From: Ectobacillus sp. JY-23
GTDB taxonomy: Bacteria > Bacillota > Bacilli > Bacillales > Bacillaceae_G
Assembly (NCBI RefSeq): GCF_023022965.1
Contig: NZ_CP095462.1
Coordinates: 248,001-312,000, forward strand
DNA length: 64,000 bases
Reading direction: 5' to 3'
A model generated the notes under the pieces. The model saw nothing but the letters and a program-made list of their open reading frames with translations. It did not search any database and was not told the origin of the DNA. This document shows, in pieces, positions 33,362 through 41,718 of this stretch. A program made the translations under genes and the position numbers. How positions within the stretch are numbered: the stretch's first letter is position 1; every line of letters starts with the position of its first letter.

Positions 33362-35132
33362 GTTATATATAGGAACATGCACAGATTTAAAAAATAAAAT
33401 CGCGCCTGGGGTTGCTGAAGAGCAACGGGATTATATTATACTTGGCAACAATTATGCACGCACTTTACTTGTTGTTGATTACCCTGGAAGTGTTCGTGGC
33501 AATTGGCTTACCAAATTATATCGCTTTTCAGGAAATATGAATATTAGTACACATATTGTACCAATTGCCAGCGATAAGATGATTCGTCATTTAAATCAAT
33601 CTATAGAAGAGTATGAAGCAAGGCTGGATCAACCACTTTCCCCAGTTCGGCGTAAGGAAACGGAAAAGAAGAAGACAAGCGCAGAACATATGCTGGATAT
33701 ATTACTTGCACATAATCATAAAACGATTTTCCTCGTGCATACATATATCCACTTGCAGGCGATGAGTCTGGAAGAGCTAGAGCGATTGACAGAGCGTCTG
33801 CAGAGCATCATTTGGCAAACAGGTCTTTCAGTAGCACCGGCTAGAGACAATATGATGCATGCGTTTAAAAGCGTACTCCCAATTTGTGACATTACTTTGC
33901 CGCATTATACACATCAAAATATGCATGCCGCAGCCGTTTCTTCTATGCTTCCCTTTGATGAGAGCGAATTATTTATGCAAAGCGGTATTATTATGGGGCA
34001 AAACATGCATACCGATAACGTTGTGTTAGTTGATATGAATGATAAAAAAATGTTTCCGTCTCGGAATATGCTTATTTTAGGGACGACAGGAATGGGCAAA
34101 AGCTTTTTCATGCAAAAGCATCTGCTGCGGCAATGGGTACTTGAGCGAGAAGACACCCGCTTTTTTCTCATTGATCCTGAACGTGAATTTGCGCGTGTTG
34201 TAAAACAAATTGGCGGTCAAGTCATTCGGCTTAGCAACAATACCGAGCATGTTATTAATCCGTTTCATATCTTACATGATATAACTGACGATGATATGCG
34301 TGGTAGTGTTTTATTTTTAAAGATGCAGCGATTAAAAATATTTTTTAAGCTTATTTATCCAAATATGAGTGTACTCGAAAGTGCACTTTTGGAGAGAGCT
34401 TTGTTTGCTGTGTATAAACAATATGATATTACTGAACATACACAGTTTGCAGGAAGGAATGCTAAGGATTTTCCAACGCTGAGCGACCTGTATCATCATA
34501 TTGAGGAAGGGTATGAGCGCTTGCGGGATTTTCGGGAAATTTTACGAACGTATACAGAAGGAACGAACGCCAAGCTTTTTAATGGTGCAACGAACGTTAA
34601 TTTGCATAATCCGCTTATTTGTTTTGATATTCGTGATTTGCAACAGGACGGCGATAGTCAACCGGTTGTTATGTTTCATGTATTGTCGTTTTTATGGGAG
34701 GAAATTACCCGTGATACGACAACACCTAAAAAGCTGTATGTAGATGAAGCACATTTGCTGATGCGCAGTGAGAAAAGTGCCCTATTCTTGCTCGATGTGT
34801 ATAAACGTATCCGTAAATATGAAGGAGAAGCTATCGTCGCTTCGCAGCAACCGATTGATTTTCTAGGTGCAGCAGCTGGAAAGGCAATTTTGAATAACAG
34901 CATCGGTATGCTGCTCTTAGGACTACAAGATAATGATATTCGTGATTTAAAAGAGCATGATGTACTACCCCTTTCGGAAGAAGAGGAAGCAATCATTGGT
35001 CGTCGTAAACAAGGAGAGGGTATTTACGTTGCTGGCAATCATCGTGTATACATGAGAGTTGATGTCACACCGGAAGAGCTGCGTGTCATCGATCCGCAGC
35101 AATATGCAGAACGATTCGGGAGTCATGCATGA
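33327..35132 (+). CDS. VirB4-like secretion ATPase
   Basis: A 601-residue ATPase: Walker A LILGTTGMGKSFFMQKHLLR, the second conserved block FLIDPEREFARVVKQIGG, Walker B KKLYVDEAHLLMRSEK, and RKYEGEAIVASQQPIDF with the arginine and glutamine motifs of VirB4/TrbE. The N-terminal 200 residues (ARTLLVVDYPGSVRGNWL) are the usual VirB4 middle domain. It powers assembly or substrate transport by the type IV channel at the inner membrane. ATG 33327 has GGGGGGAAC upstream. It overlaps both neighbours (35 bp and 4 bp). Confidence 0.87.
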   Translation: MVFSGKKLSELELYIGTCTDLKNKIAPGVAEEQRDYIILGNNYARTLLVVDYPGSVRGNWLTKLYRFSGNMNISTHIVPIASDKMIRHLNQSIEEYEARLDQPLSPVRRKETEKKKTSAEHMLDILLAHNHKTIFLVHTYIHLQAMSLEELERLTERLQSIIWQTGLSVAPARDNMMHAFKSVLPICDITLPHYTHQNMHAAAVSSMLPFDESELFMQSGIIMGQNMHTDNVVLVDMNDKKMFPSRNMLILGTTGMGKSFFMQKHLLRQWVLEREDTRFFLIDPEREFARVVKQIGGQVIRLSNNTEHVINPFHILHDITDDDMRGSVLFLKMQRLKIFFKLIYPNMSVLESALLERALFAVYKQYDITEHTQFAGRNAKDFPTLSDLYHHIEEGYERLRDFREILRTYTEGTNAKLFNGATNVNLHNPLICFDIRDLQQDGDSQPVVMFHVLSFLWEEITRDTTTPKKLYVDEAHLLMRSEKSALFLLDVYKRIRKYEGEAIVASQQPIDFLGAAAGKAILNNSIGMLLLGLQDNDIRDLKEHDVLPLSEEEEAIIGRRKQGEGIYVAGNHRVYMRVDVTPEELRVIDPQQYAERFGSHA

Positions 35133-36091
35133 TTAAGGGCTTTGTTGTTTTGAAATATTGGAAAGAGCTATTGGTAGGCGGGATTTTCACTTGTATGCTT
35201 GGCTTTATTTTACTGTTTGGCGGTAGTGAATTGTCGGAAAGTAAACCACAGACAACTAGCGTATCGGTATGGGAACCGGTTATGCGAATGGCTGTACAAG
35301 ATGCCGGTCTTGAAGAACAACATGTACCTATATTACTTGCAATTATGATGCAAGAAAGCGGCGGAAAATTGGCAGATATTATGCAAAGCAGTGAATCAGC
35401 TGGTTTACCTCCCGGCGCCATAACTGACCCTGAGGTGAGCATTCGGCAAGGTGTAAAGCATTGGAAAAGTATGCTCGATACAGCTCGAAAGCTTGGTATT
35501 ACAGACCTTGCCACTATTATACAAAGCTACAACTACGGACCGGGTTGGCTTTATTATGTGAAGGAACAGGGACGTATTGGTACGGAAGAGTTACGCAAGC
35601 ATTTTTCCCTATCACATGCCACATCAGCGAGTTGTGGCTGGCGAACACCTCATTGTTACGGCGATTATACGTATGCTAAAAAGGTTATGAAATATTTGCA
35701 AGGGCCGGGAGACACATTTCAAGCAGTGATGGCAGAAGCGCTCAAATATAAAGGCTGGCCGTATAGCTGGGGAGGTGCAACACCGGATACGAGCTTTGAT
35801 TGTAGCGGTCTTACAAAATGGGCCTTTGCGGCGGCTGGTATTTATTTGCCGCGAACAGCACAAGAGCAATTTCAATATACAAAACGTATTTCTGAACAGG
35901 AGCTTAGGCCGGGAGATTTGGTATTCTTTACCGGTACAAGCGACCATGCATTTATCAGTCATGTCGGTATTTACGTAGGAAACGGTATGATGTATAACAG
36001 CAATAGTGCGGGCGTAGAATACAGTGATTTACATAAAGCGGTTTGGCGTGAAAAAATCTACGCGTACGGAAGGGCAGGGGAAAAGCAGTGA
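35129..36091 (+). CDS. bifunctional cell-wall hydrolase (lysozyme-like plus NlpC/P60), CwlT-like
   Basis: A 320-residue protein with one N-terminal TM (ELLVGGIFTCMLGFILLFGG) and two extracellular domains. Residues about 50-180 are a lysozyme-like transglycosylase (MAVQDAGLEEQHVPILLAIM, catalytic Glu in MQESGG). Residues about 195-315 are an NlpC/P60 peptidase (Cys in SFDCSGLTKW, His in ISHVGIYVGNG). CwlT of ICEBs1 has this order and opens the wall for the mating channel, so the context fits. The start overlaps the VirB4 stop (ATGA) and the stop overlaps the next gene (GTGA). Confidence 0.88.
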   Translation: MIKGFVVLKYWKELLVGGIFTCMLGFILLFGGSELSESKPQTTSVSVWEPVMRMAVQDAGLEEQHVPILLAIMMQESGGKLADIMQSSESAGLPPGAITDPEVSIRQGVKHWKSMLDTARKLGITDLATIIQSYNYGPGWLYYVKEQGRIGTEELRKHFSLSHATSASCGWRTPHCYGDYTYAKKVMKYLQGPGDTFQAVMAEALKYKGWPYSWGGATPDTSFDCSGLTKWAFAAAGIYLPRTAQEQFQYTKRISEQELRPGDLVFFTGTSDHAFISHVGIYVGNGMMYNSNSAGVEYSDLHKAVWREKIYAYGRAGEKQ

Positions 36092-36525
36092 GATGGCTTA
36101 CATGGTTAATTTTCACTGTACCACTCATTTGTATTATATCCGCTTGGGTCTTTTACTTTTGTCTGTATGAAGAGAAAGTGGTTGTAAAACAAACGCCAAG
36201 TGTAGAAGAAACGGCTCGTTCATTCTGTGAAGCTTTGTACAATAAAAACTATGAAGTTTTAGCCACATACGCAACAGAGCAAGTAGTTGCTTCTGTAATA
36301 CCGCCGGGAGAGTCAAAGAAAGAAGCCAATATACGCATTCGTAATATCTCTGTTTTTGTTAGTAAACAGCGAGAAGGGATAACAAAAAGTATTGCGGTGG
36401 TGGAGCGTACCATTCAAGTAAAAGGCAAATCTATTGATACAACCCATTATTTGGAGTTATCTATGCACAAGGAGAAGGTGTGGCTAGTAGATGAGGTACG
36501 CGTAATCGCTGATATTCCAAATTGA
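36088..36525 (+). CDS. VirB8-like/NTF2-like conjugation protein
   Basis: A 145-residue protein with one N-terminal TM (LTWLIFTVPLICIISAWVF) and an extracellular domain whose order fits the NTF2-like fold of VirB8/TcpC family proteins: ETARSFCEALYNKNYEVLAT helix, then strands ending in THYLELSMHKEKVWLVDEVR. It should be a structural subunit of the channel. GTG start overlaps the hydrolase stop. The stop TGA lies in the first bases of the inserted IS200/IS605-type element. Without the insert the frame would read IPK and a TAA, so the insertion changed only the last residue. Confidence 0.68.
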   Translation: MRWLTWLIFTVPLICIISAWVFYFCLYEEKVVVKQTPSVEETARSFCEALYNKNYEVLATYATEQVVASVIPPGESKKEANIRIRNISVFVSKQREGITKSIAVVERTIQVKGKSIDTTHYLELSMHKEKVWLVDEVRVIADIPN

Positions 36526-36700
36526 CACTCCCACCCCTAAAGGGGCAAGCTGGCTAACGCCAGTGGGATTCTCAAATGACGAAGCGTTCGCAGTTCATTT
36601 CTGTTTTGAACAGTCTTTGAGATTAGGGTGTGCCATCACCCCTCCATAGGCAGTGCGTATAGCACCTATGGCTACGGTACTGTGACCATACCGTACAGAT
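36522..36700 (-). ncRNA. possible orphan TnpB-associated reRNA scaffold
   Basis: The right-end half of the element folds into several stems (CTATGG/CCATAG, AATGA/TCATT with a GCGAACGC core, TGGCGTTAGCCA, CCCCTTTAGGGG). A TnpB reRNA would read from this scaffold into the flank, so the guide would be the minus-strand sequence starting TTTGGAATATC, inside the 3' end of the virB8-like gene. The 5' boundary is not known. Expression and a partner TnpB elsewhere in the genome are unproven. Confidence 0.4.
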
Positions 36701-36941
36701 TTTGAGTTCTCATATGCGTTTTAGCGTCTTGTGCGTGACGACACATATCGTTTTACCGACAGCTTGTATTAGGCTGTCGAACCTCATACAATATCCAGTT
36801 TTCAGAGAACGATTTGTTTTAGAGACTTATACTTGTCTATGTGGATATTGTACCATGTTTTGCGTAGCAAAAGCGATACTTTCATCCCATGCCTAAAGGC
36901 GGACTAAAGTCCTGCATGGGCTTTCTCATATCGCAAATTCT
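36522..36941 (-). mobile_element. non-autonomous IS200/IS605-type element with a TnpB-type RNA end
   Basis: About 420 bp with no coding frame. On the minus strand the left end has a hairpin (CCCATGC and GCATGGG around internal GGACT/AGTCC and CCTTTAGG-like arms, 36886-36920). The right end reads GAGAATCCCAC, TGGCGTTAGCCA, CCCCTTTAGGGG, GTGGGAGTGTCAA. The GAATCCCAC...GTGGGAGTGTCAA layout is typical of right ends that carry the guide-RNA scaffold of TnpB. The likely target TTTAC (plus-strand GTAAA, 36942-36946) flanks the left end. Removing 36522-36941 restores a clean VirB8 stop and the ribosome binding site of the next gene. No tnpA or tnpB is present. Confidence 0.65.
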
Positions 36942-36956
36942 GTAAAGGGGCCGGCA

Positions 36957-37799
36957 ATGATGCTGAAAAGTCCAATTGAGTATATAAAGGAATTATTACA
37001 TGAATTGATGAATGATATTGCGAATGCTGCCTTTAGTTGGTTAAAAATCTATTTGTTCGCTCCGACAGATCTATCAAAATATACGTACGTATCAGAGGCA
37101 TATGATATCATCTTTATGATTTCTGTTACGCTTGGCGGTGTGTTTTTTACATTCAATATGTTCAAGTTGATTATTGAGAAAGTAGGGGGGTACAGTCAAA
37201 GAGGGGTACAAACCATTATCGTGCGGACTTTTTTAGGAGGGGTGCTAGCTGTATTGGCACCATTTATTTTGCAAGAAGTATTGCTTCCATTTAACAATGC
37301 AATTGTACAAATTTTTCTAGATAAAGGTGTTACGATTGATGCTTTTTCCAAATTTGTTGGCGTTCCTGGTACTGTATCGACGGCGATTTTATTTTCAGGC
37401 TTGGCAATGGCAATTATTTTCTTACTGCTAGCTATTCAGTATATTATTCGTACTGTGGAATTGCTCATTATATTAATTATGAGCCCATTGGCAGCTTGGT
37501 CAATTGTCAATGAAGATATGAATATATGGAGCGTATGGTGGCGCGAAACCATTGCGACCATCTTTACACAAAGCTTACAAATGATGACGCTTTGGCTTGC
37601 GCTTAATACAATTGGAGATGCAGCAGATTTAAAAGATTTTATTATAGGATTTGGTTTTATGTTTTTTTGTTTAACTGGTCCCAGCTTTTTACGGAAGTTT
37701 CTATACAGCACAGGTGCCGGTCAAAAAGCTGTCGGTGTACTCGGAGGTGCCGGAAAATCAGTTTTGGTACGATACGTGACAACCAAGCTAGTGAAATAA
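36957..37799 (+). CDS. VirB6/TrbL-like polytopic conjugation protein
   Basis: A 280-residue protein with about six TM helices: an amphipathic N-terminus (SPIEYIKELLHELMNDIANA), IIFMISVTLGGVFFTFNMF, a middle pair and ELLIILIMSPLAAWSIVNED, plus a terminal GLY-rich tail (GAGQKAVGVLGGAGKS). The pattern fits VirB6/TrbL family channel proteins of Gram-positive systems. AAAGGGG precedes the ATG; a second ATG one codon later is equally possible. It was originally next to the virB8-like gene; the IS200/IS605-type element now separates them. It ends the operon, with a terminator straight after it. Confidence 0.75.
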   Translation: MMLKSPIEYIKELLHELMNDIANAAFSWLKIYLFAPTDLSKYTYVSEAYDIIFMISVTLGGVFFTFNMFKLIIEKVGGYSQRGVQTIIVRTFLGGVLAVLAPFILQEVLLPFNNAIVQIFLDKGVTIDAFSKFVGVPGTVSTAILFSGLAMAIIFLLLAIQYIIRTVELLIILIMSPLAAWSIVNEDMNIWSVWWRETIATIFTQSLQMMTLWLALNTIGDAADLKDFIIGFGFMFFCLTGPSFLRKFLYSTGAGQKAVGVLGGAGKSVLVRYVTTKLVK

Positions 37800-37827
37800 A
37801 AAGAGTGGCGTGAGTCACTCTTTTTTA
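37798..37827 (+). terminator. rho-independent terminator
   Basis: AAAGAGTG and CACTCTTT pair, followed by a T-run. It ends the secretion-like operon. Confidence 0.78.
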
Positions 37828-37923
37828 TGTTGTCTTGTTATTATACAAATTCACAAAATTATAAGATTCATATAGTCTTTATGCTATAATAAAGTGGTAA
37901 AATCATCCAAAGGGGAGATATAT

Positions 37924-38616
37924 ATGCTTGAGGTACATATTCGCTCTGCTGGCTACAAGGAAGCAGAGGCAATTATTACAAATGTAGCTTTCTCCGTACA
38001 AGCAGGAGAATTAGTCGCGTTAATAGGTGCAAATGGTGCTGGAAAAAGTACAACCATTAAAGGAATTTTAGGTATGCTCCCACATATGGATGGAGAAGTT
38101 ACGGTGAGTAACTATGCCTATGTTCCAGAGCAGCCTGTATATTACGATTATCTTACATTATGGGAGCATATGGAATTGCTTGCTGCTACAAAGGAATTGT
38201 CACAGACGTGGAAGGATGAGGCATTAAAACTTTTGCATGTATTTCAAATGGAAGAAAGTCAACATGAATACTTGGGACAGTTTTCAAAAGGCATGAAGCA
38301 AAAAGCAATGCTAATGCTTGCTTTTTTAGCAAAACCTTCGATATATATTGTGGATGAGCCATTCATTGGATTGGATCCGACGGCGGTGCGGGATTTTTTA
38401 AAGCTACTTGAGGAAGAACGAAAAAGAGGCGCAGGTGTGTTACTTTGTACCCATGTACTTGATACAGCAGAACGAATCTGCGAACGCTTTTTATTGGTTT
38501 CCAAAGGTACATTGCTTGCAAGCGGTGACATAACCGCAATTCAACAGGCAGCAGATCAACCGGGAGAATCCTTATTAGAATGCTTTGATAGCATTGTGAG
38601 GAGGAACTATGCGTAA
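37924..38616 (+). CDS. ecsA: EcsA-like ABC ATPase
   Basis: A 230-residue ATPase with Walker A GANGAGKSTTIKGILG, signature FSKGMKQKAMLMLAF, Walker B SIYIVDEPFIGLDP and H-loop LCTHVLDT. The YVPEQPVYYDYLTLWEHMEL Q-loop area is very close to Ecs transporters, which affect secretion, competence and intramembrane proteolysis by RasP in B. subtilis. The downstream EcsB supports the name. The ATG has AAAGGGGAGATATAT upstream; ten earlier in-frame codons are not supported. This copy may be a paralogue rather than the main ecs operon, because hit-family neighbours are not seen. Confidence 0.82.
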   Translation: MLEVHIRSAGYKEAEAIITNVAFSVQAGELVALIGANGAGKSTTIKGILGMLPHMDGEVTVSNYAYVPEQPVYYDYLTLWEHMELLAATKELSQTWKDEALKLLHVFQMEESQHEYLGQFSKGMKQKAMLMLAFLAKPSIYIVDEPFIGLDPTAVRDFLKLLEEERKRGAGVLLCTHVLDTAERICERFLLVSKGTLLASGDITAIQQAADQPGESLLECFDSIVRRNYA

Positions 38617-39808
38617 TCTTTTTTATCAGCGATTGTTATACGAGTGGAGGCAAAAGTGGAGGGTACTTCGTTCAGTGGTGGACTGGACGATTGCTTTGTA
38701 TTTTGTAGTTCCGGTGTTAGTGTTTGTTGGTATTTATCATGCATCATTATGGGATCAAACACCAACATGGGTTCACACAATTCCACTTCCAATTCTATGT
38801 GTGCCAGTATTATCACTGTTATCTCTCGGCGGTGTTCGCTCCTTTTTAGAAGCGGCGGACAGTCTATTTTTAATACAGTCGCCTCATTTGCAATCAGTAG
38901 TCAAAAAGGGGATAGGGTACACATTTTTAACAGTGGGTATTTGGATGACCGTTTTAACGTTGTATGGACTGCCATTACTGCAAAATGGCTATGAACTTAG
39001 TGTACAGCAGGTGGTGGGGGTGTGGTTTTTTATGGTGTATATGGTAATAGTACAGCGTTGTCTACAAGATCTTATCTACTCGGATCTATGGTGGGAACGC
39101 TTGCTTTACGGATTTGTAACACGAGTGGTCATCATTTTGTTAACAAGTGGTGGCGTATGGCTTCTATTACATAAACCTGTGTTTCTTTTGTTTTATAGCA
39201 TACTACTCATTATCATCTGGAGATGTTTACAATTAAAACTGCGTTATCGCTTTGCTTTTTTAAGAGAGGTAGAGCGGGAGCAAAAAGAAGCGATGAAATG
39301 GACGTCTACTGTGATGATTGGTGGTGGACATGTTCCAAAACCAGTTGAAACTAAGAAGCCGCGTATTTTTCCGCAGTCTAAGAGGCTATTAAAAACCCGC
39401 AAAAAAGAGTGGGTGATTGCTGAGTTATTTTGTAAAGAGTATGTGCGTACAGATACAAATCGCCAATTTTATTTCATGACCATGTCATATAGTGCATTAT
39501 CTCTATGGATAACGCCTTGGTGGATTGCTTCTATTATAATAGCGTTTGCGTCTTTTGCGTTATTTAAGCAATCAGGAGAACAATGGAAAGTATTTAAGGA
39601 TAAGCCAATAATTCGTTTATATTGCGCTGAAGGAGAAGTTCTACTAATGGGTGAACCACGTCTGCTTGTATTAGTGCCAGCACTTATGTTATACATGATT
39701 GCGATTGTTGCTGTTGCATATATATGGGTAGCTCTTGCGTTAGTTATTCTTCTCGTAGTCTTATGTATTCCATATGTATTTTTTGCAAGTAAACAAAAAG
39801 GGAATTGA
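38609..39808 (+). CDS. ecsB: EcsB-like ABC permease
   Basis: A 399-residue permease that starts RNLFYQRLLYEWRQKWRVLR, the conserved EcsB N-terminus. It has about ten TM segments in two blocks (residues 25-210 and 290-395), with a cytosolic loop rich in Lys/Arg between them (REVEREQKEAMKWTS, QSKRLLKTRKKEWV). It pairs with EcsA (8-bp overlap, GAGGAGG inside the EcsA end). Function by family: an exporter of unknown substrate needed for normal protein secretion. It ends at a bidirectional terminator. Confidence 0.82.
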   Translation: MRNLFYQRLLYEWRQKWRVLRSVVDWTIALYFVVPVLVFVGIYHASLWDQTPTWVHTIPLPILCVPVLSLLSLGGVRSFLEAADSLFLIQSPHLQSVVKKGIGYTFLTVGIWMTVLTLYGLPLLQNGYELSVQQVVGVWFFMVYMVIVQRCLQDLIYSDLWWERLLYGFVTRVVIILLTSGGVWLLLHKPVFLLFYSILLIIIWRCLQLKLRYRFAFLREVEREQKEAMKWTSTVMIGGGHVPKPVETKKPRIFPQSKRLLKTRKKEWVIAELFCKEYVRTDTNRQFYFMTMSYSALSLWITPWWIASIIIAFASFALFKQSGEQWKVFKDKPIIRLYCAEGEVLLMGEPRLLVLVPALMLYMIAIVAVAYIWVALALVILLVVLCIPYVFFASKQKGN

Positions 39809-39825
39809 CAGCAACTCCCTTTTAA
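39797..39825. terminator. bidirectional terminator
   Basis: AAAAGGGAATTG and CAACTCCCTTTT pair around ACAG. It lies at the ends of the convergent ecsB and microprotein genes. Confidence 0.75.
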
Positions 39826-39899
39826 TCAGTAATGCTTTCATATACGAAAAAAGCTAACACCGCAAAGCTAGTAATAAAAAATAGTGTATCAATACTCAT
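39822..39899 (-). CDS. 25-residue single-TM microprotein
   Basis: On the minus strand, AAAGGAGTGATTATA precedes an ATG that opens MSIDTLFFITSFAVLAFFVY and five more residues (ESITD). The peptide is one hydrophobic helix with an acidic end, as in many Bacillus microproteins. The strong ribosome binding site and the terminator directly at its 3' end support a real gene. It is convergent with ecsB. Function unknown; it may modulate a membrane protein. Confidence 0.55.
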   Translation of the reverse strand: MSIDTLFFITSFAVLAFFVYESITD

Positions 39900-40051
39900 T
39901 ATAATCACTCCTTTTACTATTAGAATACCCATTTTTCTAAATTTTATGACATTTCAGGTTTGTATCAAAGCGAAAATTTCTTAAAGATGTAATAAACAAA
40001 CAGAAGCTAAGATGATAAAATAGGGAGAAATCATTGAACTAGGGGGCGGAT

Positions 40052-40573
40052 ATGATAATTCGAGAAGCACTTATACATGATGCTATGCAAATTGTAGCAA
40101 TTAAACAAGAAATTATTACAACAACCTTCTTTTTTGTATCCGCGCCGGAAGAAATACCAAAAGATGTACAACGAGAGAAACAAAAAATTGAGGAATCAAA
40201 AACAAAGGGGAATTTGATATTAGTTGCCGAAGTAAATGAAGAAGTGGTAGGATTTTTGGAATTCAAACGAAATCCGATGCAACGCCTCAATCATACGGGG
40301 TCATTCGGTATGGCGATTCAGAAGGAGCATCGCGGCGTTGGCATAGGAACAAGTATGCTTGGTCATCTTATTGCGTGGGCATTGGTACAAGAAGGATTAG
40401 AAAAAATATGCCTAGGCGTACTATCTAACAATGAACGGGCACTGCACGTATATCACAAGCTTGGTTTTCAGGAAGAAGGTCGCCAACGTAAACAAGTGCG
40501 TTTTGAAGACGGTACATATGCCGACGATATTTGGATGGCACTTCATCTTGAGAAGAGGAGGAAAGAAACATGA
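40052..40573 (+). CDS. GNAT-family N-acetyltransferase
   Basis: A 173-residue [24 protein letters not shown], central strand [17 protein letters not shown], motif [21 protein letters not shown] (HRGVGIG acetyl-CoA loop) and motif [41 protein letters not shown]. This last part is the pattern of RimI/YhhY-like amino-group acetyltransferases. ACTAGGGGGCGG precedes the ATG. Its stop overlaps the ThyA start (ATGA), so the two genes are translationally coupled. Confidence 0.87.
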   Translation: MIIREALIHDAMQIVAIKQEIITTTFFFVSAPEEIPKDVQREKQKIEESKTKGNLILVAEVNEEVVGFLEFKRNPMQRLNHTGSFGMAIQKEHRGVGIGTSMLGHLIAWALVQEGLEKICLGVLSNNERALHVYHKLGFQEEGRQRKQVRFEDGTYADDIWMALHLEKRRKET

Positions 40574-41526
40574 GTAAAAACGAACGTACATATTTAGATT
40601 TATGTGAGTATGTTTTAAAGCATGGAACGAATAAAGAAGATCGTACGGGAACGGGAACTCGCTCTTTATTCGGATATCAAATGCGCTTTGATTTGAACGA
40701 GGGCTTTCCTTTATTAACAACGAAACGTATTCCATTTCGATTGATTGCAAGTGAACTGCTTTGGTTTATAAAGGGTGATACAAATATCCGCTATTTACTG
40801 CAGCACAACAATAATATATGGAATGAGTGGGCTTTTAAGAGATGGGTGGAAAGCTCTGATTATACAGGTCCTGATATGACAAATTTTGGACTTCGTGCAC
40901 AGACAGATGAAGTTTTTGCTGCACAATATGAAAAGCAAATGGTGTTTTTTAAAGAGAGCATTTTAACAGATGATGCTTTTGCTAAAAAGTATGGGGAGCT
41001 CGGAGATGTATATGGCAAGCAATGGCGCGCTTGGACAACGTCCACCGGTGACACCATTGATCAGCTAAAAGATGTCATTGCAACAATTAAAGTCAATCCT
41101 GACTCGAGAAGACTTATTGTGTCTGCTTGGAATCCGGAAGATGTGCCAACCATGGCACTTCCACCTTGTCATACATTGTTTCAATTTTACGTATTAGAGG
41201 GCAAGTTATCTTGTCAGCTCTATCAAAGAAGTGCAGACATTTTTCTTGGCATTCCGTTTAACATTGCTAGCTATGCTTTGCTTACCCATCTGATTGCACA
41301 TGAATGCGGACTTGAGGTAGGGGAATTTATTCATACTCTTGGTGACGCGCATATTTATACCAATCACATTGAACAGATAGAGACGCAGCTGCAGCGCGAA
41401 CCTAAACCCTTACCAACGTTAAAATTAAATCCGGATAAACGCTCTGTATTTGACTTTGAGATGGATGATATTGTAGTGGAAGGGTATGAATCGCATCCGT
41501 CTATCAAAGCACCGGTTGCAGTATAA
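40570..41526 (+). CDS. thyA: thymidylate synthase ThyA
   Basis: A 318-residue folate-dependent thymidylate synthase. Visible are the N-terminal [20 protein letters not shown], the catalytic Cys in [15 protein letters not shown], the [18 protein letters not shown] segment, the [20 protein letters not shown] dUMP site and [12 protein letters not shown]. All active-site residues are present. An insertion around residues 90-150 makes it longer than the E. coli enzyme (264 residues), as in the Lactobacillus casei-type group. It makes dTMP from dUMP with methylene-THF in the cytosol. DHFR, which regenerates the folate, is 1.9 kb downstream. Confidence 0.95.
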   Translation: MSKNERTYLDLCEYVLKHGTNKEDRTGTGTRSLFGYQMRFDLNEGFPLLTTKRIPFRLIASELLWFIKGDTNIRYLLQHNNNIWNEWAFKRWVESSDYTGPDMTNFGLRAQTDEVFAAQYEKQMVFFKESILTDDAFAKKYGELGDVYGKQWRAWTTSTGDTIDQLKDVIATIKVNPDSRRLIVSAWNPEDVPTMALPPCHTLFQFYVLEGKLSCQLYQRSADIFLGIPFNIASYALLTHLIAHECGLEVGEFIHTLGDAHIYTNHIEQIETQLQREPKPLPTLKLNPDKRSVFDFEMDDIVVEGYESHPSIKAPVAV

Positions 41527-41681
41527 AGGTTTATGAAGCTCTACAATCCTTCTTGGCTATGAACTTGTTCTATAATTCGGTAGGTATATTTGGCGTAAAA
41601 GCCACTATCATTTAGATAGTCTAAGAAAAGCGAGTCAATAATGTCAGCAAATAGGCTGAAACGCGCCAAGTACTGACTTTT

Positions 41682-41718
41682 AAATAAAACGCACAGATTT
41701 TATCCGTGCGTTTTATTT
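41682..41718. terminator. bidirectional terminator
   Basis: AAATAAAACGCAC and GTGCGTTTTATTT form a long stem around AGATTTTATCC. It lies between convergent thyA and the WYL regulator gene, and overlaps the regulator stop. Confidence 0.8.

Noticed and set aside
36702-36896. 64-codon plus-strand frame inside the IS200/IS605-type element
   Set aside because: It has no ribosome binding site, odd Cys-rich composition and lies in hairpin DNA of a non-coding element; it reads as chance.
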